Notes: generated from the letters alone by a model not told the origin. DNA of 64,000 nucleotides from Bacteroidota bacterium (GCA_021813585.1 JAKAJV010000048.1:1-64000); one strand, 5' to 3'. Numbered from the stretch's first letter, positions 43,097 to 52,855 are shown. Translations and numbers: made by a program.

Positions 43097-44344
43097 TTAA
43101 AATAACACCCTCGCTTTAATAGTCCCGGGTATTAATTTCAGCTCCTTTAATATTTCTTTCGAATCCGTCTTGCTGTCTATATCTGTTATTACATAGCCGA
43201 TATAAGGATCGGTCTGCAGGTACTGAGATGCTATATTCAGTTTGCGGGAAACAAATGCCTGCGAAATCTTATTCAGCATTCCGGGCTTATTCTCATGTAT
43301 ATGAAGATAGCGCTGCTTGTTAAAATTCGGTGCAAGAGATATTTCGACAAAATTAGTTGCGCCTATGGTGGAGCCTACATCGCTGTATTTAACCAGCTTT
43401 TCAGAAACTTCTAAAGCTATGCTGGATTGGGCTTCCACAGTACTTCCTCCTATATGCGGTGTTAGGATTACATTAGGAAATTTCTGGAGAGGAGATATAA
43501 ACGGCTCCTTATTTGAAGCCGGTTCTTTGGGGAATACATCTACTGCCGCGCCTGCAATGTGACCGGATTCCAGGGCATCTGCAAGCGCACCAATATCTAC
43601 AACGCTTCCGCGTGAAGCATTTATAAGATACGATCCTCTCTTCATTAATGCCAGTTCTTTAGCTGTTATCATATTCCTTGTAACCGGTGTATCGGGTACA
43701 TGAAGAGTAACCGCGTCGGAACTCGATAAAAGCTCTTCGAGGCTGCTGCACGATTTTGAATTTCCCAGGCTCAGCTTCTTCTCGATGTCGTAATAAAAAA
43801 CATTCATCCCCATGCCCTCGGCAAGAATAGAGACCTGCGAACCGATATGGCCGTAACCAACTATGCCGATATTTTTTCCCCTTACCTCGAACGAAGACAA
43901 AGCATCCTTAAGCCATTTGCCTTCGTGGGCGGCAAAATTCTTTTCGGGTATTTTTCTCATCAGAAATATGCATTCGCTTATAACCAGTTCCGCCACGGAT
44001 CTAGTGTTTGAAAAAGGAGCGTTGAAAACCGGTATGCCATTCATCTTCGCAGCTTCAAGGTCTACCTGGTTTGTGCCGATGCTGAAACACCCGATTGCCA
44101 TTAATAGGTTCGCTTGGTCCAAAACTTCTTTTGTCAAAAAAGTCCTGGAGCGAATCCCGACCATATGGACGTCTTTAATTTTTTTGATAAGCTGTTCCTT
44201 ATCCAGCGAGCTCTTCAAATATTCAACGTTTGTATAGTCGCTGTCCTTAAAGAAGTTCAATGCATTTTCATGAATCCCCTCTAAAAGCAGAACTCTTATT
44301 TTTTCTTTTGAAAGAGAATACCTGTTATTTATAGTCTTTACCAT
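43097..44344 (-). CDS. serA: D-3-phosphoglycerate dehydrogenase with ACT domain
   Basis: First enzyme of serine synthesis: it oxidises 3-phosphoglycerate to 3-phosphohydroxypyruvate with NAD. The 415 aa match the short type-3 (E. coli-like) form. The catalytic domain contains VGIRSRTFLTKEVLDQA and NAPFSNTRSVAELVI; the NAD site is GIVGYGHIGSQVSILAEGMGMNVFYYD near residue 160; the active His is in LTPHIGGSTVEAQ near 300. The ACT domain covers about 345-415 (HENKPGMLNKISQAFVSRKLNIASQYL) and would mediate serine inhibition. Confidence 0.95.
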   Translation of the reverse strand: MVKTINNRYSLSKEKIRVLLLEGIHENALNFFKDSDYTNVEYLKSSLDKEQLIKKIKDVHMVGIRSRTFLTKEVLDQANLLMAIGCFSIGTNQVDLEAAKMNGIPVFNAPFSNTRSVAELVISECIFLMRKIPEKNFAAHEGKWLKDALSSFEVRGKNIGIVGYGHIGSQVSILAEGMGMNVFYYDIEKKLSLGNSKSCSSLEELLSSSDAVTLHVPDTPVTRNMITAKELALMKRGSYLINASRGSVVDIGALADALESGHIAGAAVDVFPKEPASNKEPFISPLQKFPNVILTPHIGGSTVEAQSSIALEVSEKLVKYSDVGSTIGATNFVEISLAPNFNKQRYLHIHENKPGMLNKISQAFVSRKLNIASQYLQTDPYIGYVITDIDSKTDSKEILKELKLIPGTIKARVLF

Positions 44345-44719
44345 AATTGTATTGAATAGATTTATTAAAATTTCCTTAGTTAGAATTCACTTGGCCGTAA
44401 GACAAAAGCGCTGCAAAAAACTCAACCGGAAAAATAATAAAAGCAAAGCTTCTATAAAATTCTTGGCGTTTAAGCCGCACAATGGGTATAAAATTTTGAT
44501 TCATTTAACAAATTATCCTTTTTTAATAATGAATACATTTTGCCTGGCTGTATGCTCAACCGCTGTTTTTAAATGTCCAATAAATAAACCGGCATGTTTA
44601 ATTTTTAGCGCAGCATCAATTTAGTAACAGTAAATCAAGAACGAAATTATATTTTTACCGGTGGCATTGCAATTGTGCCAGAATAATCCGCAAACATTAA
44701 ATTCATTTAAGGTATAAAA
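44345..44719. promoter_or_regulatory. Divergent intergenic region
   Basis: 375 bp between serA and the barrel protein. The 90-aa ORF here has no recognisable family and poor coding character. A small hairpin TGGCAttgcaattgTGCCA at 44661-44679 could be an operator. No clear promoter boxes were placed. Confidence 0.4.
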
Positions 44720-45358
44720 ATGAAAAAGCAAATAACATTGATGATAATATTAATTTCGTCCATCATCTTCGGACAATCAAACATCGGCAGTGTAAAGCTG
44801 GGATTATTTAATCCTTCAGCTACCGATGCAGGCTTTATCATCGGATACGAAGGGGGCTGGTACATTGACAGCCATTTCTTTGCAGGGTGGAGCGTTGATT
44901 GGTTTAATAAAAATTATGTCGATCAAACACTCGTCCAACAGTTCAATAACTTTTACGGGCTTAACGGTACTTTAAACGAGCTTAGAGCCAAAACAAATTT
45001 GCACGCTATACCTATAATGGGAAGCATGACTTTCAGCTGGCCTGTCGGACCGAGGACAAACGCATTTGTTACTGGAGCTGCCGGAGTTGAAGCGCTCTTA
45101 ATCTTCTACAGGAATTACGAAAATCCCGATAACGATGAGTTCCACGGTGCCTTTGATTTTGCCTGGCAGCTGGGCGGAGGTGTTGCATATGAGTTGGGCA
45201 GGCGGTCGGATGTACTTTTCGAACTCGACTACCATAATTCCATGCCTAGCTGGGATTATAGTGTAAGCGATCCACAAACCGGCAGAACGAAAGTCTTCGA
45301 GAGGCAATTCGATATGAGCGGCATAATGATGCGGGTTGGCGTAAGGTTTTATTTTTAA
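44720..45358 (+). CDS. Outer-membrane beta-barrel protein
   Basis: Protein of 212 aa with a signal peptide (KKQITLMIILISSIIFGQS). It has alternating aromatic and hydrophobic strands and ends with a terminal aromatic: SGIMMRVGVRFYF, the classical outer-membrane signature for the BAM complex. Repeated strands such as AGFIIGYEGGWYIDSHFFAGWS, AFDFAWQLGGGVAYELG and VLFELDYHNS suggest an 8-stranded barrel (OmpW/OmpA-like porin_2 fold). The ligand is unknown. Confidence 0.85.
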   Translation: MKKQITLMIILISSIIFGQSNIGSVKLGLFNPSATDAGFIIGYEGGWYIDSHFFAGWSVDWFNKNYVDQTLVQQFNNFYGLNGTLNELRAKTNLHAIPIMGSMTFSWPVGPRTNAFVTGAAGVEALLIFYRNYENPDNDEFHGAFDFAWQLGGGVAYELGRRSDVLFELDYHNSMPSWDYSVSDPQTGRTKVFERQFDMSGIMMRVGVRFYF

Positions 45359-45394
45359 CCCGGCCGCCGGTAATCTATACTATTTTTTTAATTC

Positions 45395-45436
45395 GGGAAG
45401 CCGGAACCGGAAGATACCTCCGGCATCCGGTTTCCC
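45395..45436. terminator. Hairpin between convergent genes, possible terminator
   Basis: GGGAAgCCGG and CCGGtTTCCC form a GC-rich stem enclosing a second small hairpin (CCGGAAG...CTCCGG). A T7 run precedes it and an A5 run follows, so no U-tract follows the stem on either strand. It could act as a factor-independent pause or mRNA-stabilising hairpin for either gene. Confidence 0.4.
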
Positions 45437-45479
45437 AAAAATATTCTTCCCAACCTTAAATAAAATAATCCCATCGCCT

Positions 45480-48400
45480 TTATTTCAAGTACTCTTTAGT
45501 GCGGGCAGTCAGTTCATCCAGCATTTTTTTATAATGATCGTAAACTTCAATTTGACCCTGTGTCGGCGCAGCGTCTGCACTTTGTACTGAGCCGGCAAGA
45601 TCTGCGAAAGCCCTGGAGACGGAGGCGAGACTAGGTTTCCCGACGTCTGCAATCGCTGCCAATGAGTCTCTTAACGACGAGTTGTCTTTTAACGATTTTA
45701 TTTTTTCTTCTATTTGCTCGTGAAGTGAAACCGATCTGGCTAGTAATCTATCTATCCCGCGAGCAAGTTTAAACTGTTTGGCTAAGACATCACTGCCGAC
45801 GTGTACACGCGGATCCATTTTTACCGTAAAGCTCTGCTTGTATTCTTTTCCGTTGACTTTTAATATCACATAATACTTCCCGGGCAGAACCAAAGTCCCT
45901 TCCGGATTTAGCGGAGTATCTTTATCCCACACCGCAGCGATTGAATAATGGTATTGAAGCGCCGGCGGGTGAGGATATCGCAAGTCCCAAACTATTCTGT
46001 GCATGCCCGCTTTACCGGAAATCTTTTCCGGAGTGCCGAGCCATTCTTTTTCAAAATACCTGTGGGCAGGCAATACCACCGGCTTTTCATCGCTTGAGTA
46101 TTTCCGGATTATATTCCCTTTTGAATCTTTAATGATTATCTCAACAGGAGTAGATACATTATCCTTAAGCCAATAATCTATAACAGCGCCGGTAGGCGGA
46201 TTCTGCCCCAGCGGAGTAGACGGCGGCCAAGGCGTGTCCCGGTTTTCGTCTGCGCGCAGCCTCCATGCATCGGCCGTATGAAAAAGATATGCGGCTGCAG
46301 AAGCAGTAGTCGGTGTAATTTCCCTTAGCGGCTCTATGTCGTCCAAAATCCAAATCCCCCGCCCCTGGGTTCCTGCAATCAAATCATTATCATGCACAAT
46401 AAGATCGTTAACAGTCGTAGTGGGGAAATTAAGACCCAAAGGCTGCCAGTTCGATCCGTCATCGAACGAGACATAAACGCTTCTATTCGTTCCCGCAAAC
46501 AACAATCCTTTGCGAACGGAATCGGTTCTTACTACGTTAACGTACTCATCTGTAGGCAGGCCACGAATAATTGTCTGCCAGGTTTTTCCGTAATCCGTTG
46601 TCTTAATTATAAGCGGCTCATCCTTATTCAGCCGGTGTGTATTAACAGCTGTATACGCCGCACCCGGATTAAAAGGAGAAGGGGTAACAGCATCTATTCT
46701 TGCCCAAACGGGAACCGAAGGCGGAGTAACATTACGCCAGTGGTTTCCGTTGTCGGTAGTTAATTGAATTAAGCCGTCGTCTGTTCCTACCCAAATAATA
46801 TTCTGCTTTATAGGGGAAGGAGCTATGCTGAATATAACTCCGTAGCCTGCCTCTTTTGCTTGGGCAAGATCGGGATTGAAATAATCTTTGGAGCCTTCAA
46901 CTTTGCCCGACAAATCCGGGCTGATTTTTTTCCAGTGGTCGCCATCGTCCGTTGACTTAAAAAGATATTGCGCGCCGAAATACAGCGGGTAAGGCTTAAT
47001 TGGAGAGAAGGCTATCGGTGTAATCCATGTATAGCGGTAGCGTACCTTTGTCTGCCTTGCGCCGTAGCTGGAAATGGGCCATGGTGAAACGGCGGCAACC
47101 TGTCTGGTAACTTCGTTAAATCTGGATACAGGTCCGCCCAGGCCGCTGCCGAAAACCAAATCCGGATTGCCCGGTTTAGGTATATCATAATCTCTCTCGT
47201 CGCCGCCTACCGGATGCCAATCGCGGTCTTCAATTACGCCGTAAGGGCCGCGGCTTAAAATTCCGACTGTCCCGTTGTCCTGCTGTCCGCTGTAAATTTT
47301 GTAAGGGAATTGGTCGTCGGCTGCAATGTGGTAGAACTGCCCTGTAGGCTGGTTGTACCAGCTTGACCAGCTTTTACCGCCGTTAACAGTTACAACGCAG
47401 CCCTGGTCGGATGCGGTAATCATATGAGTAGGATCGGATGGATTGATCCACAAGAAATGGTAATCGTCTCCTCCCGGTGCACCTTTAAATATAGTAAATG
47501 TTTTTCCTCCGTCTTCAGATAAGTGTATCGAGCGGTCCATTACGTAAACGATATCCGGATTCTTTGGGTCGACGGTTACCCTGCTGAAATATGAATTAGC
47601 AAGCCCGCCGTCTTTATTCATATACTGCCAGCTTTTTCCCGCATCGGTTGATTTATAAAAGCCGCTCCCTTTGCCGGATGCAATTATAGTTGCGTAAACT
47701 ATTTCTCCTTTGCTGCCGGGAGCCACTGCCAGTCCTATACGGCCCAGAGGGCCATCCGGTAAGCCGCCGCCGTTAAGCTTTTGCCAATGCTCTCCGCCGT
47801 CTTCGCTTTTATAAATTCCTGAGCTCAATCCTGTTTGAGGCATAAAATAATCCAGCCACGGATGCATCTGCATTTTCCACAAAGCAGCGTAAACAACTTT
47901 AGGATCGGAAGGATCGGCTGCAAGATCGACCGCGCCGGTACTGTCGTCTATAAAGAGGACATGATGCCAGCTATGCCCACCGTCTTTAGTTAAAAAAACT
48001 CCGCGCTCTTTATTTGGTCCGAATGCGTGTCCCATAGCAGCGACCAGAACTCTATCCGGATTTTTATTATCGATTAAAATTCTCCCGATGTGGCGGGTAT
48101 CTTTCAGACCAATGTTTTTCCATGTAACTCCGCCGTCTTCGGTTCTATAAACACCGTCGCCGGAAAGCATATCATAACGCAAGGCTACCTGACCTGTTCC
48201 CACATAAATAATTTTAGGATTTGAAGGTGCTATAGCAATCGCACCGATCGAGGAAGATTCTTCATGCTGCATTAAGGGAAGCCACGTACGCCCTGCATCG
48301 TTTGTCTTCCAAACTCCCCCTCCCGCACCGCCAAAATAAAAGGTGTTGGGTTCGTCAGGAATCCCTTGGGCCATTGTAGCCCAGCCCGCTCTAAACGGCC

Positions 48401-48524
48401 CTACAAGGCGCCATTGCATTCCCCCGTAAGTTTGAAGCGGAATGCTTTGCGCAACACCGGTTTTAAAAGAATATAATAAGAGAAGCACTGTAAGAATAAA
48501 AATTACACGAAACGGATTGATCAT
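45480..48524 (-). CDS. Secreted VPS10/sortilin-like BNR-repeat beta-propeller protein
   Basis: Protein of about 1014 aa from the ATG at 48524, which gives a clean signal peptide (NPFRVIFILTVLLLLYSFKTGVAQ) and has a TAGGAAAA Shine-Dalgarno; the track start 20 codons earlier is less likely. At least eight Asp-box motifs (KTNDAGRTW, RTEDGGVTW, LTKDGGHSW, KSEDGGEHW, KSTDAGKSW, LSEDGGKTF, TTDNGNHW, KTTDYGKTW) form two beta-propellers of the sortilin/VPS10 type, followed by a C-terminal domain with FnIII-like features and a helical tail. There is no T9SS tail. It is often annotated as a glycosyl hydrolase, but no enzyme activity can be assigned. Confidence 0.9.
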   Translation of the reverse strand: MINPFRVIFILTVLLLLYSFKTGVAQSIPLQTYGGMQWRLVGPFRAGWATMAQGIPDEPNTFYFGGAGGGVWKTNDAGRTWLPLMQHEESSSIGAIAIAPSNPKIIYVGTGQVALRYDMLSGDGVYRTEDGGVTWKNIGLKDTRHIGRILIDNKNPDRVLVAAMGHAFGPNKERGVFLTKDGGHSWHHVLFIDDSTGAVDLAADPSDPKVVYAALWKMQMHPWLDYFMPQTGLSSGIYKSEDGGEHWQKLNGGGLPDGPLGRIGLAVAPGSKGEIVYATIIASGKGSGFYKSTDAGKSWQYMNKDGGLANSYFSRVTVDPKNPDIVYVMDRSIHLSEDGGKTFTIFKGAPGGDDYHFLWINPSDPTHMITASDQGCVVTVNGGKSWSSWYNQPTGQFYHIAADDQFPYKIYSGQQDNGTVGILSRGPYGVIEDRDWHPVGGDERDYDIPKPGNPDLVFGSGLGGPVSRFNEVTRQVAAVSPWPISSYGARQTKVRYRYTWITPIAFSPIKPYPLYFGAQYLFKSTDDGDHWKKISPDLSGKVEGSKDYFNPDLAQAKEAGYGVIFSIAPSPIKQNIIWVGTDDGLIQLTTDNGNHWRNVTPPSVPVWARIDAVTPSPFNPGAAYTAVNTHRLNKDEPLIIKTTDYGKTWQTIIRGLPTDEYVNVVRTDSVRKGLLFAGTNRSVYVSFDDGSNWQPLGLNFPTTTVNDLIVHDNDLIAGTQGRGIWILDDIEPLREITPTTASAAAYLFHTADAWRLRADENRDTPWPPSTPLGQNPPTGAVIDYWLKDNVSTPVEIIIKDSKGNIIRKYSSDEKPVVLPAHRYFEKEWLGTPEKISGKAGMHRIVWDLRYPHPPALQYHYSIAAVWDKDTPLNPEGTLVLPGKYYVILKVNGKEYKQSFTVKMDPRVHVGSDVLAKQFKLARGIDRLLARSVSLHEQIEEKIKSLKDNSSLRDSLAAIADVGKPSLASVSRAFADLAGSVQSADAAPTQGQIEVYDHYKKMLDELTARTKEYLK

Positions 48525-48845
48525 AAAATGTTTTCCTACGAACAGACTTTTTTTGTGAGAAAAGGTTTTAATTATTTTTTCCATAGCGGGCTCTTTGGTT
48601 TAAGGATTATTTACTGAATTTTCATATTCCATACAGTTCGTTACAAGATTGAATGTTAAGCCGCAATCTCAGCATAACCGATTTTTCGCTTCAGCTACAT
48701 ATGATGAATTAAATTTAATATTTTTTGGGAAAACAATAAGTGTCTTGGGGCGGATTTTTTTTATAAAAGCCCTGCTTAATAAATTTTCAATGTATGTTAG
48801 AATAAAAATTTGTAAATTCATGTAGATTTATTTAAGAAATTCAAA

Positions 48846-49988
48846 TTGAACTCAAATAAGCCGATAACGTATTTTGCACCGCCGGAAAGATCCGGCGCGG
48901 AAGAGCTTGCCAGACACAGGAAAGTTTTTTCCGGCGATAACCTACATGCAGCACTGCTGAATGCCACTGCGGATTTTTTAATCGTACTAAATAAGAACCG
49001 CCAAATAGTTTATGCGAACGAAGCATTTAATAAATTATTCCGTGATCCACCAGACGACGAGGTAATAGGTAAAAGACCGGGAGAAGCCTTAAACTGCCAA
49101 AACGCATTTGATAATTTAGCAGGCTGCGGCACCAGTGAATTCTGCCGGACTTGCGGCGCTATCCATGCCATCCTATCTAGCTTGAACGGCACCGAGGATG
49201 TACAGGAATGCAGGATACTTATTAAGAATTCTACCGAGGCTCTCGATCTGAGAGTGTGGACTAAGCCGCTCGATATAAACGGTGAAACTTTCTCTGTCTT
49301 TACATTTGCCGACATTAGCAATGAAAAGAGAAGACAGGCGCTTGAAAGAATTTTCTTTCACGATGTGCTTAATACTGCCAGCGCCATTAAGAGCTTTATA
49401 AAGCTGGTGGATAGCTCCACGGAAAAAGAAAAAGTGGAGTTAAACAAAACTGCTTCTATACTGATAAATAAACTCATCGAGGAAATTCAATTCCACAGAG
49501 ACCTTACATTAGCCGAGTCCAACGAACTGATTATAAATCCCCAGAGATGCAGAACAGTTGAGCTTGTTTCCGATGCTGTTTTGCTTTATAAAAATCTGCC
49601 TATAGCCGAAGGTAAAACTATAGAGATAGATTCCGGCAGCTCGGATATTTATTTCATAAGCGATGTTGTGCTTGTTTCCAGAATCCTGGGAAATATGCTT
49701 AAGAATTCCCTGGAAGCCTCGGAGAAAGGCGAGAAAGTAAATATCGGAGTTAAGAACGAAGGAGAATTAATACGTTTTTACATTCATAACTCCGGTCATA
49801 TACATCCGGATGTTCAACTGCAAATTTTCCAGCGTTCATTTTCCACCAAGGGAAAGGGGCGCGGTCTCGGCACCTACAGCATGAAGCTTCTAACGGAACA
49901 TTACCTTAAAGGCAAGGTATACTTTACTTCTTCAAAGGATGAAGGAACTACATTCTATGTCGAGCTCCCGCTATACTTAATTAACTGA
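48846..49988 (+). CDS. PAS-domain sensor histidine kinase with a cysteine cluster
   Basis: Cytoplasmic histidine kinase of 380 aa. A PAS domain covers residues 35-160 (LLNATADFLIVLNKNRQIVYANEAFNKLF) and carries a conserved Cys run, NCQNAFDNLAGCGTSEFCRTCGA. The H-box is FFHDVLNTASAIKSF near 174. HATPase_c follows: N-box NMLKNSLEAS near 286, then the G-box FSTKGKGRGLGTYSMKLL near 340. No membrane segment is present. No response regulator lies nearby, so it is an orphan. The start is TTG (48846). The Cys set could bind a metal cluster or sense redox. The last residue and stop codon fall at a palindromic element. Confidence 0.9.
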   Translation: MNSNKPITYFAPPERSGAEELARHRKVFSGDNLHAALLNATADFLIVLNKNRQIVYANEAFNKLFRDPPDDEVIGKRPGEALNCQNAFDNLAGCGTSEFCRTCGAIHAILSSLNGTEDVQECRILIKNSTEALDLRVWTKPLDINGETFSVFTFADISNEKRRQALERIFFHDVLNTASAIKSFIKLVDSSTEKEKVELNKTASILINKLIEEIQFHRDLTLAESNELIINPQRCRTVELVSDAVLLYKNLPIAEGKTIEIDSGSSDIYFISDVVLVSRILGNMLKNSLEASEKGEKVNIGVKNEGELIRFYIHNSGHIHPDVQLQIFQRSFSTKGKGRGLGTYSMKLLTEHYLKGKVYFTSSKDEGTTFYVELPLYLIN

Positions 49989-50104
49989 AGATACGCTACA
50001 TAGACTATTGGGGTATTGGAATGATGGAGTAATGGAGTAATTTGGTCTACTCCATTTCTCCACTACTCCATTATTCCGAAGGATTGCTTAACATGAGTAA
50101 TTAA
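49977..50104. mobile_element. MITE-like palindromic element (copy C)
   Basis: The element spans about 49985-50097. The interior has TGATGGAGTAATGGAGTAAT and its partner CTACTCCATTTCTCCACTACTCCATTATTCC. The right end is TTGCTTAACATGAG, related to copies A and B. AT-rich TTAATTAA (49977-49984) and GTAATTAA (50097-50104) flank it, suggesting a target duplication. The left end (GAAGATACGC) is diverged. Confidence 0.65.
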
Positions 50105-50119
50105 TTGATCTGCCCGCTT

Positions 50120-52447
50120 TCAAAATCTTATTTCTATTTTATCTCCGGGGAAAAGAATTGTTTTACTGACGCCTTGTTTACTGCTATTGTGTCTTATAAT
50201 TTTTATACCGGATATTACAGGATTCGTTAAAGTAATTTCCTGGTATCCCAGATACGTTAAGAGACAAACCCGGTCATGCAGCTTAACAGAGAAGGACGGG
50301 CTGTTTGAAAATCCCAGGCTGTAATACCCTAATTTAAGTTTACTTGCGCTAAGCAAAATCATTTCTTGATCATCTAAGCGCAAAACAAAATTCGCATCGG
50401 TATTAATCTGATTGACTTCTAAATTTTTATTAAGAGGATTTTTGATAAGCAAAAAGTCCTTAACTTTTATTGAGTCGCTTCTATCTTCGTCTATCCTTCC
50501 GCTAAAATCTTTAAATGGAAAGAGGAGAGTAGTGTAATTAAAATCTCCTCGGTGCTTTGACTGGAATACCGCATTGCCCTTGCCCTGAAAGCTGCCGTAA
50601 AAAATATTTGAGGGAGAATTATCAAGCTGAATTATATCCAGACCCGAGCCGTTGCTGAACGAGGACCTTAAATGAAAGCCTTTAGTTTCTTCCGAGTAAT
50701 GCCCCTGCCAGACCTGCTGATAATTATGAGTGTCTGAAGAAATAAAATTATCTCTTACAATCCAGAACCCGCTCTTGATAAAATAAACCTCGCGGAAATA
50801 TTTTACTCCTAAATCATCATAGCCGTTGTGGGTGCCTGAGTAATAAACATAGTGTGTGTCCGGATGCCAAAAAATTGTTTCCGGTTTGGGCAGCACAAGC
50901 CACTTGCCGAAGCCTGTTCTTCCTTCGTTCGGCTTCCAGTCGCTGCCCTGCGGAATGCTGTCTACCAGCGCAACGCTTTTCGTCCATGAGTTTTTAAAGA
51001 AATCATAATCCGGTAAAAAATATCTCACCTGGTAGTTAGGTAGAATTTCCTCCCCGTTGGCATAGGCTTCAATTCCCAGCATATCGCCGTGCTGGTGATC
51101 CGGCTTTTCTTTAGAAAGTCCATTCGACAGTATCATATACTCTGAGCTTTTATTCCACCCGTTGCGCATAACATAATAACCGGTCTCGTTAAGTGCTGTC
51201 GAGCCGATGTCCGGCTTCGTTCCTTTTTCTTTATAAAGGACGGCTGCATCTTCCGGCGCAATCAACCAGTATCTATCGGCGGTAATTTCATCGGCTGAGA
51301 AGTATCTGAATGTTTTATCGCGGAACAGGACAAAGCCCAGCGCCATTACTTTTTTCATACTATTGAACTCCGCCCACGGTTCATCGGTATCGTCCTGTTC
51401 CACAGGCAGTGTGCCGTTAGGCTGTGCTATTTTAACAAGAGCATTGAACATGCTTTTAAGCTTCGATACAAAATTTTCCGGAAGTGGGATGTTATTAATT
51501 TTTGCAAGCTGATATGCGTAAAAATAATTGTCGATATCGCCGATATGATAGTGCACCGATTTCTCAAACTGAAAGCCGTCGCCGTTAATTTCTTTAGCGA
51601 TGTGCTCGTCAAGCAGCTCAACTGATTGCTTTAGCCAGGCATCTGTCCCCTCAACTTCCGGGAACATAACCGCAAGCTGGAAGAGCGAGCTTAAGCCTTT
51701 CGTATGGTGGTTGCCGTAACTGAATTTTCTGGTCTTCTTATAAAGCATCGCCCCGGTCTGAAGAAATGTTTCTATCAAAATTATTTGATCGCGCGTGTTA
51801 TATTTTTTACTGGATAGAAAAACATTATGTGCAAACAACCAGTTGAACATTCTATAGCCGCAGCGGTAAGACTCATAAATATCGTTGCCGGTGCTCTCGT
51901 ACATTTTTTCTTCCAGCGCCTTATCTATCGAGGCAGCAAGTCTAACAAAATAATTCATGTAAGAAGTATCTTCATTGGAATAGAAGAAAGCGAACGCCAA
52001 ATCAACGGCTTTATTCTGCCTTGTCAAATGCTGGAACTCGTACGATGTTACTTCGTGTCCATTTAAATTTTTAAACGGAAGCTTCCACTTTGTATCGGCG
52101 GAATAAGTCGTAATCTGCTGTTCGGCTGCATTGATACGGCTTGCTTTTTCCAAGGGAAATTTTTCGGAGTAATCCGCCAGTCTTTCTCTTAAATTCTTCC
52201 AGTTGAAAAAATATCTCTCAGCAAATTTTTCTTTAAAATACTCTGCCAGCTTTTCAATTGCGCCGTTAAGACCTCCTCGAGTAGCTTCATCTTTTATTGC
52301 AGCAATTTCTGGATTAACCGGCTTGAGCATTGATATTAACTCAGCATCGGTCATTATCCTGTCCTTTGGTATTTCCTTAACTTGTGAAAATACCTTGCAG
52401 AATGAAAAAGCAATCAAGAACAAAAAAGCATTAAATATTAATTTCAT
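50120..52447 (-). CDS. Heparinase II/III-type polysaccharide lyase
   Basis: Secreted lyase of 775 aa. The signal peptide is KLIFNAFLFLIAFSFCKVFSQ. The N-terminal (alpha/alpha) toroid spans about 30-370: YESYRCGYRMFNWLFA, YGNHHTKGLSSLFQLAVMFPE (the N-H-x2-x pair is the catalytic region), FEKSVHYHIGDIDNYFYAYQLA. The heparinase_II_III beta-sandwich follows (GYYVMRNGWNKSSEYMILSNG, DHQHGDMLGIEAYANGEEIL). This is the PL15/PL17/PL21-type architecture used for exo-lyases on alginate, heparinoid or glucuronan oligosaccharides. It is the last gene of the uronate locus on the minus strand. Confidence 0.88.
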   Translation of the reverse strand: MKLIFNAFLFLIAFSFCKVFSQVKEIPKDRIMTDAELISMLKPVNPEIAAIKDEATRGGLNGAIEKLAEYFKEKFAERYFFNWKNLRERLADYSEKFPLEKASRINAAEQQITTYSADTKWKLPFKNLNGHEVTSYEFQHLTRQNKAVDLAFAFFYSNEDTSYMNYFVRLAASIDKALEEKMYESTGNDIYESYRCGYRMFNWLFAHNVFLSSKKYNTRDQIILIETFLQTGAMLYKKTRKFSYGNHHTKGLSSLFQLAVMFPEVEGTDAWLKQSVELLDEHIAKEINGDGFQFEKSVHYHIGDIDNYFYAYQLAKINNIPLPENFVSKLKSMFNALVKIAQPNGTLPVEQDDTDEPWAEFNSMKKVMALGFVLFRDKTFRYFSADEITADRYWLIAPEDAAVLYKEKGTKPDIGSTALNETGYYVMRNGWNKSSEYMILSNGLSKEKPDHQHGDMLGIEAYANGEEILPNYQVRYFLPDYDFFKNSWTKSVALVDSIPQGSDWKPNEGRTGFGKWLVLPKPETIFWHPDTHYVYYSGTHNGYDDLGVKYFREVYFIKSGFWIVRDNFISSDTHNYQQVWQGHYSEETKGFHLRSSFSNGSGLDIIQLDNSPSNIFYGSFQGKGNAVFQSKHRGDFNYTTLLFPFKDFSGRIDEDRSDSIKVKDFLLIKNPLNKNLEVNQINTDANFVLRLDDQEMILLSASKLKLGYYSLGFSNSPSFSVKLHDRVCLLTYLGYQEITLTNPVISGIKIIRHNSSKQGVSKTILFPGDKIEIRF

Positions 52448-52608
52448 TTTTACTCAAACTATTCTTTTGAATTTCCCAAAATTTTTACTTTTCGGTCAGC
52501 TTCTTGGAATGAGTTCAGGGTTTACCTTTACACTCTGAACCCTTTCTAATCTCTTCCTTATCAAGGGTAATGTAATTAAGTTAAGACAACTAGCAAGCAC
52601 GATGCAGA

Positions 52609-52688
52609 TTATCCCCTCTGCGGAGGGGGAAGTGGGTGGGTTAATACTTTGTTGATAAACCCACCCCTGCCCCTCCCAAGAGGGGATT
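52609..52688. repeat. GC-rich inverted-repeat element (CCCCTC...GAGGGG type)
   Basis: The arms are ATCCCCTCTGCGGAGGGGGAAG-TGGGTGGGTT and AACCCACCCCTGCCCCTCCCAAGAGGGGAT, with a short AT spacer. It is much richer in GC than its surroundings. A similar but more diverged stretch is at 60528-60605. Such elements are widely dispersed in Bacteroidota/Chlorobi genomes. Confidence 0.7.
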
Positions 52689-52855
52689 TTAACTATTATA
52701 AGTTTTTTTGTTTATCGAACCATTTCTAAGTATTTGTTTAGGTTTAATTAAAAAGTGTTATTGAACCTTAACTTAATGCCATTGCGTATCAAGAGAGAAA
52801 CTTATTGTCAATCAAATCTTTGCTTCTAAAGATTCTATCTTATCCTATATTTAAA

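Noticed and set aside
44352-44624. 90-aa plus-strand ORF between serA and the barrel gene
   Set aside because: Low-complexity, Lys/Asn-rich translation with no domain or clear Shine-Dalgarno; it lies in a region expected to hold the divergent promoters.
44661-44679. Sigma-54 promoter (TGGCA...TGCCA)
   Set aside because: The spacing between TGGCA and TTGCA does not fit the 16-base sigma-54 consensus on either strand; it is only a small palindrome.
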